A DNA stretch of 64,000 nucleotides from Galdieria partita. Taxonomy: Eukaryota; Rhodophyta; Bangiophyceae; Galdieriales; Galdieriaceae. Below are positions 42,028 through 51,705 of this stretch, piece by piece. Made by a program: the position numbers and the translations under genes. The stretch covers positions 124,001-188,000 of the forward strand of contig BQMJ01000050.1 of NCBI GenBank assembly GCA_025991245.1, in the 5' to 3' direction. Every line of letters starts with the position of its first letter. The stretch's first letter is position 1. The notes beneath the pieces are model-generated. The model did no database searches, was not told where the DNA came from, and saw only the letters and a list, made by a program, of their open reading frames with translations.

Positions 42028-42554
42028 TCTTCCTCTTCAATCGAAGAATTGAATAAGGGGAGTCTCAATCACTGCAATTTTGGATGCAAATCTGTAGTAT
42101 GTTATTATCCAAGAAAACTACGAAATAGACAGAATCGTAGCGTTTATCAGCCAACTCAAGTTGATTACAAGATGTCTAGCTCTATTCGAGTGGAGTCTTC
42201 TGATGGTATATTTACCATGTTGAGAGAGTGTAGTATTGATGTGTGTCTTATGTGAAGGAAACTGTTGAACAAACAGAGCTCTGTTGAGAAGTTCGAAGAC
42301 AGTTGGAGCCGTCGAAAGTAAAATTATCAACTCTTGAAAGACCTGTCCTTCTGAACTTCCTCGCTACGTAGGTTATTCTCCTTTTTTTGGTATTTACAAC
42401 GAGAATCCACACACTTTTATATTATTTGATCATTGTTATGCAAGTACAGAGTTGGCACGTGTTCTATCAATGCTTAGTAAAGGAAGAAAACCCTCGAAAG
42501 AAATGTGAATTGTTGTTCTGTCGTACATTTTGGTTGTCTCGTAGGCACGTTGAC
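42028..42554. other. Divergent intergenic region (coatomer gamma / PCCA)
   Basis: This 527-bp stretch lies between divergent genes. The PCCA frame remains open upstream of 42555 to a TTG at 42387, with another in-frame ATG at 42438. The start at 42555 was preferred because it gives a standard mitochondrial presequence. No other feature is recognised. Confidence 0.4.
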
Positions 42555-45126
42555 ATGTTAAGATTTGAGCACATTCGCCAGTTGTCAACTATACATGTTC
42601 TGGAAAGAAGCAAACTGGGTTGTAAGTTGGGGTCTTTCTCGGAAGATGGGGTTGGGAAGGTTCCAGCTCTGATCGGGTCTTTTATGAGACATTTGACTTC
42701 CAAGGTTTGTACTAATCTGTTTGGTTGACTATTGGGTCTATTCAATGGTTTCACAGAGTTCTACGGATGCTTCTGTAAGAAAGATTTCCAAAGTTCTTGT
42801 GGCAAATAGAGGAGAGATTGCAATCAGAATTATGAGAGCTGCAAAGCAGTTGGGATTGAGAACCGTAGCAGTCTTCTCAACTGCTGATCGAAACGCATTG
42901 CATACCAGATATGCCGACGAGGCCGTTTGCATAGGGCCACCTTTGTCAACACAATCATATTTAAATATCCAATCTATTCTCAGAGCGGTAAAGGAGACAG
43001 GCGCGGATGCTGTGCATCCTGGATATGGTTTTCTATCTGAACATGTAGACTTTGCAGAGGCGTTGGAAAGGGAAGGTGTTAAATTTGTTGGACCTAATAC
43101 TAAAGCAATTCGAGCTATGGGAGACAAGATTGAATCGAAAAGAATAGCCAAAAGAGCAGGGGTCTTTATCATTGATGGTTATATTGGGGAGATAAATTCG
43201 GATAAACAAGCCTTTGAGGTTGCCAAGTATGTATAGCACAATTTCTTGGACAAGAGAGACTTATGACTGTAGAGAGATTGGATTTCCTGTCATGGTCAAA
43301 GCTTCTGCAGGTGGCGGTGGAAAGGGAATGCGTGTTGCTTCTAATGAAAAGGAATTGATCGAAGCCTTTCGTATTTGCAAGTCGGAAGCAGAGTCAGCTT
43401 TTGGAGATAGCCGTTTATTAATTGAAAAATATATTGTTAAACCGAGACATATTGAAATTCAAATACTTGCTGATGAACATGGCAATGTGGTTTATTTTCC
43501 TGAAAGAGAATGCTCCGTTCAACGCCGAAATCAGAAAGTAATTGAAGAAGCGCCAAGTCCTCTTCTTGATCCGGTAACTCGACAGTAGGTATTTCGTTAT
43601 TGCTTTTTTGAGGAGATTTATTATATGACAGGAAAATGGGTGAGCAAGCAGTGGCTTTGGCAAAAGAGGTTGGATACACATCTGCTGGTACCGTTGAATA
43701 TTTGGTGTCGGGTTTGGATAAATCATTTCATTTTTTGGAAATGAATACAAGACTGCAGGTATCATTTTATTCGTTCCAGTCCATCTTTACATATTCTGAA
43801 ATGAATGGATAGGTGGAACATCCTATTACAGAAGCTATTACTGGTATCGATCTTGCACAAAGTATGTTTCGAATAGCAGCAGGTGAAAAGTTGCATATAA
43901 GACAAGAAGATATATCAATTGTTGGGTCAGCTATCGAATGCAGAATATATGCAGAAAATCCTTATAGCAACTTCTTACCCAGTGTTGGAAATATTCGTTG
44001 TTATAAGGAGCCCACATTGGAACATCTCAAGCCATTGTCTCTCAGTTTGGGAGATAGACTAGAGCGTCTTGAACATCTGAACTTTAATTCTCATGGAGTT
44101 CGTGTCGATGCTGGTGTTGAAGAAGGTTTGGATGTACGTATTGTCGGAAATTGTCCGTAGGTTCCTTATTCCTTCTTTCTTGTAGATTCCTATTTTCTAT
44201 GATCCACTTATCTCGAAACTTGTTGCATTTGGAGAAAACAGAAACGATGCATTGCATCGCATGGCAAATGCACTGGACGAATATGTTATCGATGGAGATA
44301 GACTCATACATAATGTCCCCTTTTGTCGCGCAGTCATAAGTAATCCAAAATTTATTTCAGGAGATATCACGACGAATTTGATTAAGGAAGAATGGCCAAA
44401 TGGATTTCGCGGTGTCGCGTTGTCAAAAGATCAGAATTACCAAGCCATTTCTGCTACCGCTATGTTGTATTTCAGAGACACAAGTTATACGTCGGCAGTC
44501 GTGAAAGTAGATAATCATCAAGAGCAACAGTTTCTTGTTCGCAAAGTGGACGAAACCACGCTGAGCTTCCAACCTATTCCCCTGGATTGGAATGGAGTGG
44601 TTCCTGAACAAGCAATAGAAGAATTAGTATCTAGTTCTTATTTCAAGACAAGCATTCTGGGAGGAGGGCGAGTAGAGTTGATAAACATAGAGACTCACAA
44701 CAAGCTGGGAGTCATTCAAGTAAAGAGACTCGGTAATAGTCGACTAGATCTAGTGGCATCGTACAGAGTAACTTGTTTTGGTGCAAAGTTTGACGTGTGT
44801 CTGCGTCCTGCACATGTTGCTGTACTTGAGAAAGTGAGTGACCTGCCCCAGTATCTATTTGTCTTATTGAATTATATGACTAGTTCATGAAACGTACAGA
44901 TGCTGCGTCACAAAGCAAAATTCTAAAAGCTCCTATGCCAGGAACTGTACGTTCTATAAATGTCAAGGAGAAAGACTCTGTATCAGAGGGACAAGAAGTA
45001 GCAGTATTAGAAGCTATGAAGATGCAGAATGTATTGAGAGCACCATCGTCAGGTACTGTGAAGCGGGTATTTTGTTCTCAAGGAGAAATTCTAAGTCTCG
45101 ACCAGCCACTGGTTGAAATTGAATAA
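42555..45126 (+). CDS. PCCA: Propionyl-CoA carboxylase alpha subunit, mitochondrial
   Basis: Seven exons (42555..42704, 42757..43226, 43273..43584, 43632..43758, 43813..44133, 44186..44833, 44884..45126) encode 756 residues. A basic presequence ([20 protein letters not shown]) precedes the biotin carboxylase domain: [18 protein letters not shown], the ATP loop [40 protein letters not shown] and [16 protein letters not shown]. The section from [13 protein letters not shown] through [19 protein letters not shown] follows PCCA rather than MCCA. The C-terminal biotinyl domain carries LEAMKMQN with biotin-acceptor Lys722. The enzyme converts propionyl-CoA to methylmalonyl-CoA in catabolism of odd-chain fatty acids and Val/Ile. 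The beta subunit is not in the window. Confidence 0.95.
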
Positions 45127-45510
45127 ATATTAGACATTTTCGTGTCTCTCATAGTAGATTTTATTTGCTTTGTGAAACTGAGATCGTGCTCTGAACTTGT
45201 AGTTATTGACATCTATGCTCGCTAACAGGAAATATTCTTTTAGTCACCATAGTGTTATATGTATATTGTTGAAACTAAATGCTTTCTGTTATTCCTCACT
45301 CGTGATTGGCGAACATTGAGCACTTGCAAATGCAACGCTTGCTTTATTTAACTTTAAAATGTGCATTACTTTGAAATCTTCGAAAATGGATAGATGATCT
45401 TTAAGCTCCAATTAACGTACGAGAATTTATAAACCATGTATAACCGAAGTTACTTCGAAGTTTGTCATATACTTATTTGCTTTTTTAGACTGCGCAATTA
45501 AAACATATTT
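45127..45510. other. Convergent 3' region
   Basis: This 384-bp AT-rich stretch lies between the convergent PCCA and coiled-coil genes. No supported gene is present. Confidence 0.4.
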
Positions 45511-47996
45511 TTAACACATAGATACATAACAGTCTTCCCTTGGTTGTCCAAACTTGGAAAAGAAATGAACGATTTCTTGGATCATTCTTTCCTGTAGCTC
45601 TCCATTTAATTCGGAGCTTCTTACCATCTGATGTAACTTCTTAAGTTCCTCCACAGCTGTATCTCTTTGAAAAATAATCATTTTAAGATTGCCCATTTTG
45701 CTTTCAGTTTTTTCACGATATTTTTTGATAAATTGGGTAAGTTTGCGCAATTCACCTTTCAGTTCTGCCGATTCCCTTTCAGCATCTTGTCGCCTCTTCT
45801 GTTCTAGTGAAAGAACTTCCTCATCGACCAATTGACATCGATCTTTCTCTATTTCAAGCTTCATATGGAGTTCCGCATAATCATTTTGAAGAATTGAATA
45901 TTCAAACTCTTTCTTGCGTAATTCATTTTCTAACGTAGCAATACGCTTGCGATTCTCAGCAAAGTCTCTTTCTTGCTCATACGAATCGTGAAGATTTGTT
46001 AATTGATGTGATAACCTTTGGTTTTCTTCAACAAGTTTGTTCATTTCAGAGACAAGACTTGCCCTATCTGCTCTTTCATTTTCGATGACAGCAAGAAAAT
46101 TCTTATTTTCAGATTTTGCAGCTTCCAAGCGATCTTCACAGATTCGCAGCTCCGTCGTTAACAAATTGATTTGAGATTCATATTGAGTTTCTTGCCACCT
46201 TGACGTTTCAGTGGCTTGCTCAAGATCGCTTTCCGTTTTCAGCAACTTAGAACGCATCTCAGATAATGACGAATAACTCGAGACTAGCTGCTCCTCTTTT
46301 CTTGTTACTTCTTTTCTTAAGCTTTCAAGCTCGGTATCTTTCTCGCCTAGTTCTGCTTTCGTTTCGTCTAGTCGCTCTTGAAGAATTTTAACTTTCTCTC
46401 GCAAGTCCAAAACCTAAGGAACTTGAGATCAGAAAGAAACTCAGCCACTTTACTTGCCTCTTCGTTGACTCTTTGAAGAGAATCGTACAACTCTTTTCGT
46501 GCAATTGACGTTTCATTAAGTTGTGTCCTCAAGCTCTCCGTTTCACTGTTTCTTTCCTTCATTTCTTCCCACAGAGTTTCAAGTTGGAGAGAGCTTGATA
46601 GAAGCTGGTGTGTTTTCTCTTCAACAGCTTCGCCTAACTGAGCCTTTTCGGTCTGGATTTCTTTGAGCTCAAGAAGTTTTTCTTCAAGACACGAAGACAA
46701 GTTATGCATATTATCTTCATACTCAGATATCTTGTCTTGAAGCTGCTTGACTCTATCTTCATATGTAACTCGCTCTACATATTCAAATCTTGTAGTTTCA
46801 TTTTTTTCTTCTAGAAGATGGTCAATGCAGGCACGCAGCCTTCGTCTGGTATCTATTATAGTATCAGGAGTGTGTTCGACTTGCTGACCAAATTTTCTAG
46901 TCAGTTTTGGAGTCTCAAAGCAATCAACGTTCTCCACGTGACTTTTGGATCCGAATGATTTACATAAATCTGGGTCACAATTCATGGCATCTCCATTAAA
47001 CGAACTTTTTGGACAAGAATAAGTATCTCGAAGACGAGACAGTTCTTCATTTTTCTCAGATATTGTTGCTTCAGCTGCGAGGTTTTCAATTTCACGAAGA
47101 TAAAGTATTTCTTGGAGTTCTTGTTCTACTTGTTCAATCTCAAAGCGTAGTTTTTGGTTTTCGATCTGATAACTTTCTATGGAGTAGAATAGTTCTTCTT
47201 CGAGAGCCTTGTCAAGAAGTTGGGATGGAACAGAGTCAATGGAGTTGACTGCATTTGTACCTATACATCTGGCGCTTTTATATATGTGAATTTTGTTCTT
47301 CACTGACTCTTCGTCTTCAACCTGGCTCTCAAGGATTTTGTTTGTAGTAGAGATATGGTCTAGAATTTGTTCAAATGAAGGAGTTTGCAGCACTCGTTGC
47401 TTTCTAGGTTCCGACGTAGAGCATTCTATATATATATTTTCAAGAGTGCTGTTTCTCTGCTTGAAATTGTGAAAACTATCCTGTATATGGAATGAAGTCC
47501 ATCTTGGGAGACCTTTGTCAAGAATTTTTCGGATCGAATTCTGAATGAAATCTTGAGCTTCTTGGACCAACTCCACAGTATGGAGTTCGAATTGCTCCAA
47601 ATTCTCAAAGGAATGAAAAGATAATGCTCTTTCGTTCATAATACCCCAAGGAAACAATTCCTTTCCTTGGAGAATGATATGTATCAATATTGGATATACC
47701 TCAGTTTGTATATTTGCTTTTGTTGCTGTCTTAGCACCCGTGCTCTTTTGTGGACTCGAAGTTTTTTCGTAACAGCAGTCGTTTACGCTTTGAAATTGGC
47801 GTTCTCCTGAAAAGACCCTTTCCTGAAAACTGTCGATATTTTCTTTCTCGTAAAGTGAGATTTGTCTAAAGTTATATTTGTCGGACCACATATCCGTAAC
47901 TGCTCGTTTCGCAGGAGTGACATTAGCTTGGTTAGGAGAAATTGTGCTTAAGGGACTAAATAGACGTCTTCTTTGACAGTCTGCAGAATACGACAT
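45511..47996 (-). CDS. Long coiled-coil protein, unknown; divergent from MIS12-like gene
   Basis: Two exons, starting at ATG 47996, encode about 810 residues. The intron lies near 46450-46400 and two joins keep frame: 46454/46397 (56 bp, GTAAAG donor) or 46449/46413 (35 bp). The N-terminal ~110 residues are Ser/Pro/Thr-rich with S/T-P sites (LFSPLS, SPNQ, VTPAKR) and a KEN sequence (YEKENI), features often seen in cell-cycle-regulated proteins. From about residue 270 onward, most of the protein is heptad coiled coil rich in Glu, Lys, Leu, Gln. A family could not be named; cytoskeletal, kinetochore or golgin-like roles are all possible. The gene shares a 103-bp promoter region with the MIS12-like gene. 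Confidence 0.72.
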
Positions 47997-48099
47997 GGAA
48001 ATCAACAACACGAAATTGGCACAACAATCAATACGAAACGGCTTTAGAATAGCCCGCGTGAAATTTTGTGATTTGAAATTTTCCAATTAGTAAAATAAA
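47997..48099. promoter_or_regulatory. Short divergent promoter region (coiled-coil / MIS12-like)
   Basis: Only 103 bp separate the two divergent ATGs, so their transcription is likely to be coupled. The stretch is AT-rich near 48060-48099. The call rests on geometry only. Confidence 0.5.
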
Positions 48100-48897
48100 A
48101 TGACTGAGTTTCTATATGAGAATGAGTTAACGAGTCAGGTTTCTTTGTTGTTGAACTTTCAACCCATGGAACTCTTTTCCGAGCTTTTTCAGACGGTCGA
48201 CAACGTTTTGTGTGATTGTTTGGATTCTTTGAAAGCCAGTTTGGATGAGAAAAGTTTCCCGACGCAATACAAGGCAGACGTTGAAAGGGTAAGCCGTAGG
48301 AAAGTAGTTTCTGTGAATTTTTGGTCTCACTGTTTTAAGGGCATTCAAGTTCTTCAGGATTGTCTAGTCGAAGAATGCGACTACCAAATTGACCTCTTTG
48401 AGTTGTATTCTCTTTATAATATCTTCCGAATACCCTCCAATTTGAATAATCTGCCTCCAAGTTTGACGTATTCTTTTGAGTGTACCGATTTTGAACAGCC
48501 GACTACGTTAGATAAAGAATTGGAAGAGATCTTGAATGAACTAATGTCCCTTCGATATTGTAAGAAACGACTTGAACGAGAATTGCGTCTGTTAGACTTT
48601 GATTTGAATGCCTTTGATGTTATTAGACCGATTCTTGAAAGAGTAGCGGAAGAAAAACCGTTATTTCTAGTGAGAGATGAACTACAGACAACTATGAATG
48701 CCTTAAAGAGAATATTGAAGAGTTCACAACAGTGCACTGAATTACAGCAAAAAATCGAAGGAAGGTGGGTTCCACCAGGGAATGAGAAGCTACCTTCAGT
48801 AAATCCTCGTTTGGAATTCGATGTTTCAGAAATATCCTTGGCAGATTTACAGAAAATGACTTTAAAGCTTAAACATAAAAGTTTACAGTTGGAATAA
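48100..48897 (+). CDS. MIS12-like kinetochore protein
   Basis: Single exon of 265 residues from ATG 48100. The N-terminal half matches the MIS12 pattern. NFQPMELFSELFQTVDNVLCDC fits the first helix region (x-F-x-P-x-x-F/L...VDDL), and after a predicted helical stretch, FELYSLYNIFRIPSNL then LPPS corresponds to the RIPSNI..LP element that marks the family. The C-terminal half is coiled coil with regularly spaced Leu. Length is close to plant and fungal MIS12 proteins. MIS12 joins the inner centromere to the outer kinetochore NDC80 complex. Overall identity is low and the match rests on short motifs and architecture. Confidence 0.58.
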   Translation: MTEFLYENELTSQVSLLLNFQPMELFSELFQTVDNVLCDCLDSLKASLDEKSFPTQYKADVERVSRRKVVSVNFWSHCFKGIQVLQDCLVEECDYQIDLFELYSLYNIFRIPSNLNNLPPSLTYSFECTDFEQPTTLDKELEEILNELMSLRYCKKRLERELRLLDFDLNAFDVIRPILERVAEEKPLFLVRDELQTTMNALKRILKSSQQCTELQQKIEGRWVPPGNEKLPSVNPRLEFDVSEISLADLQKMTLKLKHKSLQLE

Positions 48898-48953
48898 ATG
48901 AAGTACTTCAATGGAATAAGGTACTTTTGTATTTTAACTGAAAAGGTCGCTTT

Positions 48954-49640
48954 TCAGCTAATCGAACGAGCTTTCTGCTCAAGGTAACACTGTAGATAAT
49001 GAATGCACATTGCACCTTTCTCTCCTCCAATGTTTACTGCCCAATGAGGAAGCAAACCCTTTGGGTCAACGTTGCCAATATAAGTAACGAGCGTGTCTTG
49101 CGAGTCATTGCAAGGTTTCAATAAAATCCCGGCCAAATTGGCGTGACCTCGAACATAACCAGAAAAGGAAGGACAAGAAGCAACCTCTATAGACCTCGTG
49201 GCGATACAAAAAGTTCCGTCCTCAGAGATTTCTTTAACTGCCATTGCGAGACTGAAATCTCTATCAGAAATGACAAGAACTCCGTGAAAAGACCACCAGA
49301 CCAGCGAATATACGTTGTCAATTTCACACATGAGCTTTCCTTCCTTGCATAAAGGATCCCAAGAAGGACGACTATAGAGAGCAACAGAATCGTGAGTCAA
49401 AAAATAATAGAAACAAAAGTACCTCTCAACGCAAGTAGCTACTGGTAGAATCTGTTCAACTGGGTACGAAACTTTGCCGACTCCGCGAAAGGTATGCAAA
49501 GACCCTGTTTTCTTTCTGCATATTCTGATATTGTTTTTTAGTTTCAGAAACTCCCAGTTTCCTTCTTCGTTCTCAAGAGCAAGCTGTGCAGTGTCCTGCA
49601 AAGCTTCTGAAGCGACTTGCACAACTTTTGAAGTTTGCAT
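48954..49640 (-). CDS. START-domain lipid-binding protein
   Basis: Exons 49640..49423 and 49371..48954 join in phase 2 to about 211 residues. The 51-bp intron has a multiple-of-three length and no stop, so the unspliced frame also reads through (228 residues). After splicing, the START pattern is clear: GNWEFLKLKNNIRICRKK, VEQILPVATCVESRPSWDPLC, and the late motifs GHANLAGILLKPC, VTYIGNVDPKGLLPHWAVN with the C-terminal amphipathic helix. START domains bind a single lipid or sterol in a cavity. The whole protein is one domain, as in StarD4/5-like proteins. The ligand cannot be inferred. It converges on the MIS12-like gene with 56 bp between stops. Confidence 0.8.
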   Translation of the reverse strand: MQTSKVVQVASEALQDTAQLALENEEGNWEFLKLKNNIRICRKKTGSLHTFRGVGKVSYPVEQILPVATCVERYFCFYYFLTHDSVALYSRPSWDPLCKEGKLMCEIDNVYSLVWWSFHGVLVISDRDFSLAMAVKEISEDGTFCIATRSIEVASCPSFSGYVRGHANLAGILLKPCNDSQDTLVTYIGNVDPKGLLPHWAVNIGGEKGAMCIHYLQCYLEQKARSIS

Positions 49641-50424
49641 AATTCAATTTCCATCACACAAGTACAATTCGTTGATTAGGAGGAAGTCACTTGAATTCCA
49701 ATGGCCGAGTGACAATCACGTTCTCATTCGACATTATTATTGAAGCTTGAAATTTTTCCGGGCATCTTATTCCTATGAGCTTATATGAGACAATGAAGGG
49801 ATTCATGGATGCTATTTTCGTTTGGAGTTCCACGCTCCTCGGCTTTTTCAAAGGGCCACGATAAGCGTTATATGTTGGACCTTCCTAATCAAAAGCAAGA
49901 AGCAATTTTGAACTACTCTAGCTAGTGGAAAATAGTTGTAGCCTTTTAGTCTCAAAATCTTATTTATAGTAGCAAGTATAATCTCGATGCTGGACTGAAA
50001 CTTGATTTCTGCCCTCTCTCACCATATTTCTGCTGCATTCCAAGGAACTTATCTTCAGTTGTAAAAGCCAAGTAAACAAAAAATGATGTGTCTGTTTTCG
50101 TACAACGACCCTGTTCCATCTTCATTTTCTTAAGATAATATACCATTCAACACATCATCAAGACTTCTATTCTCTACTTAAAACTTAAGCAGTTCTTGTT
50201 ATCATCTCCCTGTGACAGACACATCAAAATATGTTGGTTTGCGTTTCGTACAAAGGAAAGCCACATTTACATGAAAGGCGATATTCTTGCTTTTCAATCA
50301 GCTTTATAATGTTTATGAAAGTAAGTATAAAATGCACAGTTTTCTGTCAGAAGTTCTTTGAAACTGTCTCCTTGCTAAGCTACTGAAATTTCACAGCTCT
50401 GATTATCTTAGGTGGAAGCATTCG
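49641..50424. other. Divergent intergenic region (START / DCP2)
   Basis: This 784-bp stretch lies between divergent genes. A 60-codon minus-strand frame (49964-50146) shows no domain and probably arises by chance. No RNA gene is recognised. Confidence 0.35.
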
Positions 50425-51577
50425 ATGGATTCTCCAAGAATACAGAACGAGCTATCTTCCGTCTTGATAGACTTGAGCAGTCGATTCCTTTTAACGTTAT
50501 CACAAGAAGACTTTGAAAACTTTGAGAGATTGTTTTTTGCTGTAGAAGAAGCGCACTGGTTTTACGACGATTTCTTCAGGGAAAAGAACTCGAGGCTTCC
50601 TAAACTTACCTTGAAAGAATTCGCGGCAATGTTGTTTGAACACTCTCCGTTATTGGAAAAATATACAAAACATATAGAACATTTATTAAAGAATTTTCAG
50701 CAGTATAAGAACAGTATTCCAACGGCTGGTGTAGCCCTTTTGAATACATCTCTCGAGAAGGTACTTCTGGTGAAAGGTTTTCGAGGCAAGAGTTGGAGCT
50801 TCCCGAAAGGCAAAGTGGGGAAAGACGAAAGTTACGTAAGTATACGATAACTGTTTTTTCTACTCTAACCTGTTTGAGCAGGAAACTTGTGCTGTGCGAG
50901 AAGCAAGAGAAGAAGTAGGCTTCGACGTCTCAAAGCAACTTTTCAGGGAGAATCTTTTAACTTCAAACTGGCAGGGACACGAGTCATATATTTTTATTGT
51001 GCCAGGTATACCAGACACCACCAAGTTTGAGACAAACACAAGAAAAGAGATATCGGAAATCAAGTGGCACGACATATTTTCGCTTCCCTCTCCAGATGAC
51101 GACTCGGGTGGTACAGAATTGCATCCTAAGCTCAAAAGAAGCCGCTTCTTTTCTGTATTACCGTTCGTAAAACCCTTGCAGAGTTGGGTTCTTTCTAGAA
51201 ATCGAAAGCTTGGAGTTACAAGAGATTTTTTGGGTCTTCAGAATACTCGGACAAAATCACCTTGTTATAACTTTACGAGCAAACGCGTTAGCCGTCGTGA
51301 TGTCATTTCAAAGCAACGAGTGGAAACAAAGCCAGTGAAGACGAACAGAAAAGACGTGGAAACTTTTGGAGTCGGCAAACCGTTTCGCTCCTGGGAAGAA
51401 GAACGGAACTTCTTTCAGGCTTGTCTCGATAGAAATTCACAAGGGAATATTACTCAACCTCCTGAAAAACCTTTTCTACTAGAAGTTACTCCTCAAAAAG
51501 GAAGTAGTTTGGACAACTTTGCATTTTCTAGGCAAAGTATCGAAGCAGAGTGGGAACGACTGACTTCCCAAAGTTAA
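50425..51577 (+). CDS. DCP2: mRNA-decapping enzyme DCP2
   Basis: Exons 50425..50835 and 50882..51577 (46-bp intron, phase 0) encode 368 residues. The N-terminal Box A-type regulatory domain includes VEEAHWFYDDFFREKN and LKEFAAMLFEHSPLL. The Nudix domain follows (VALLNTSLEKVLLVKGFRGKSWSFPKGK). The Nudix box is complete and spans the intron: Gly129, Glu135, Arg143, Glu144, Glu147, Glu148 and Gly150. Box B (IKWHDIFSLPS) comes next, and the tail is polar with a SRFFSVLPFVKPLQSW segment typical of DCP2. The enzyme removes the 5' cap of mRNA in P-bodies, functionally related to the LSM14 gene at 32 kb. Confidence 0.95.
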
Positions 51578-51705
51578 ATGAGAAACGAAATTGAATGATG
51601 TGGCCACGTTTTCGCACCCTCACGTTGTTTAGTTGCATGTCGCTGTCCAAGTTGAAATGGCTCTGAAGGCAAACGCTGCTGTCGAGCTTTGAATTTGAGT
51701 TGCAT

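Noticed and set aside
42387-42554. N-terminal extension of PCCA from TTG 42387 or ATG 42438
   Set aside because: The segment is not presequence-like and the ATG at 42555 gives a standard mitochondrial presequence; kept only as an alternative.
42738-43172. 144-codon minus-strand frame over the PCCA biotin carboxylase domain
   Set aside because: The opposite strand carries unmistakable conserved motifs; this is a shadow frame.
48414-48911. 165-codon minus-strand frame across the MIS12-like gene
   Set aside because: It is wholly antisense to a better-supported coding frame and has Ser/Asn/Arg-rich shadow composition.
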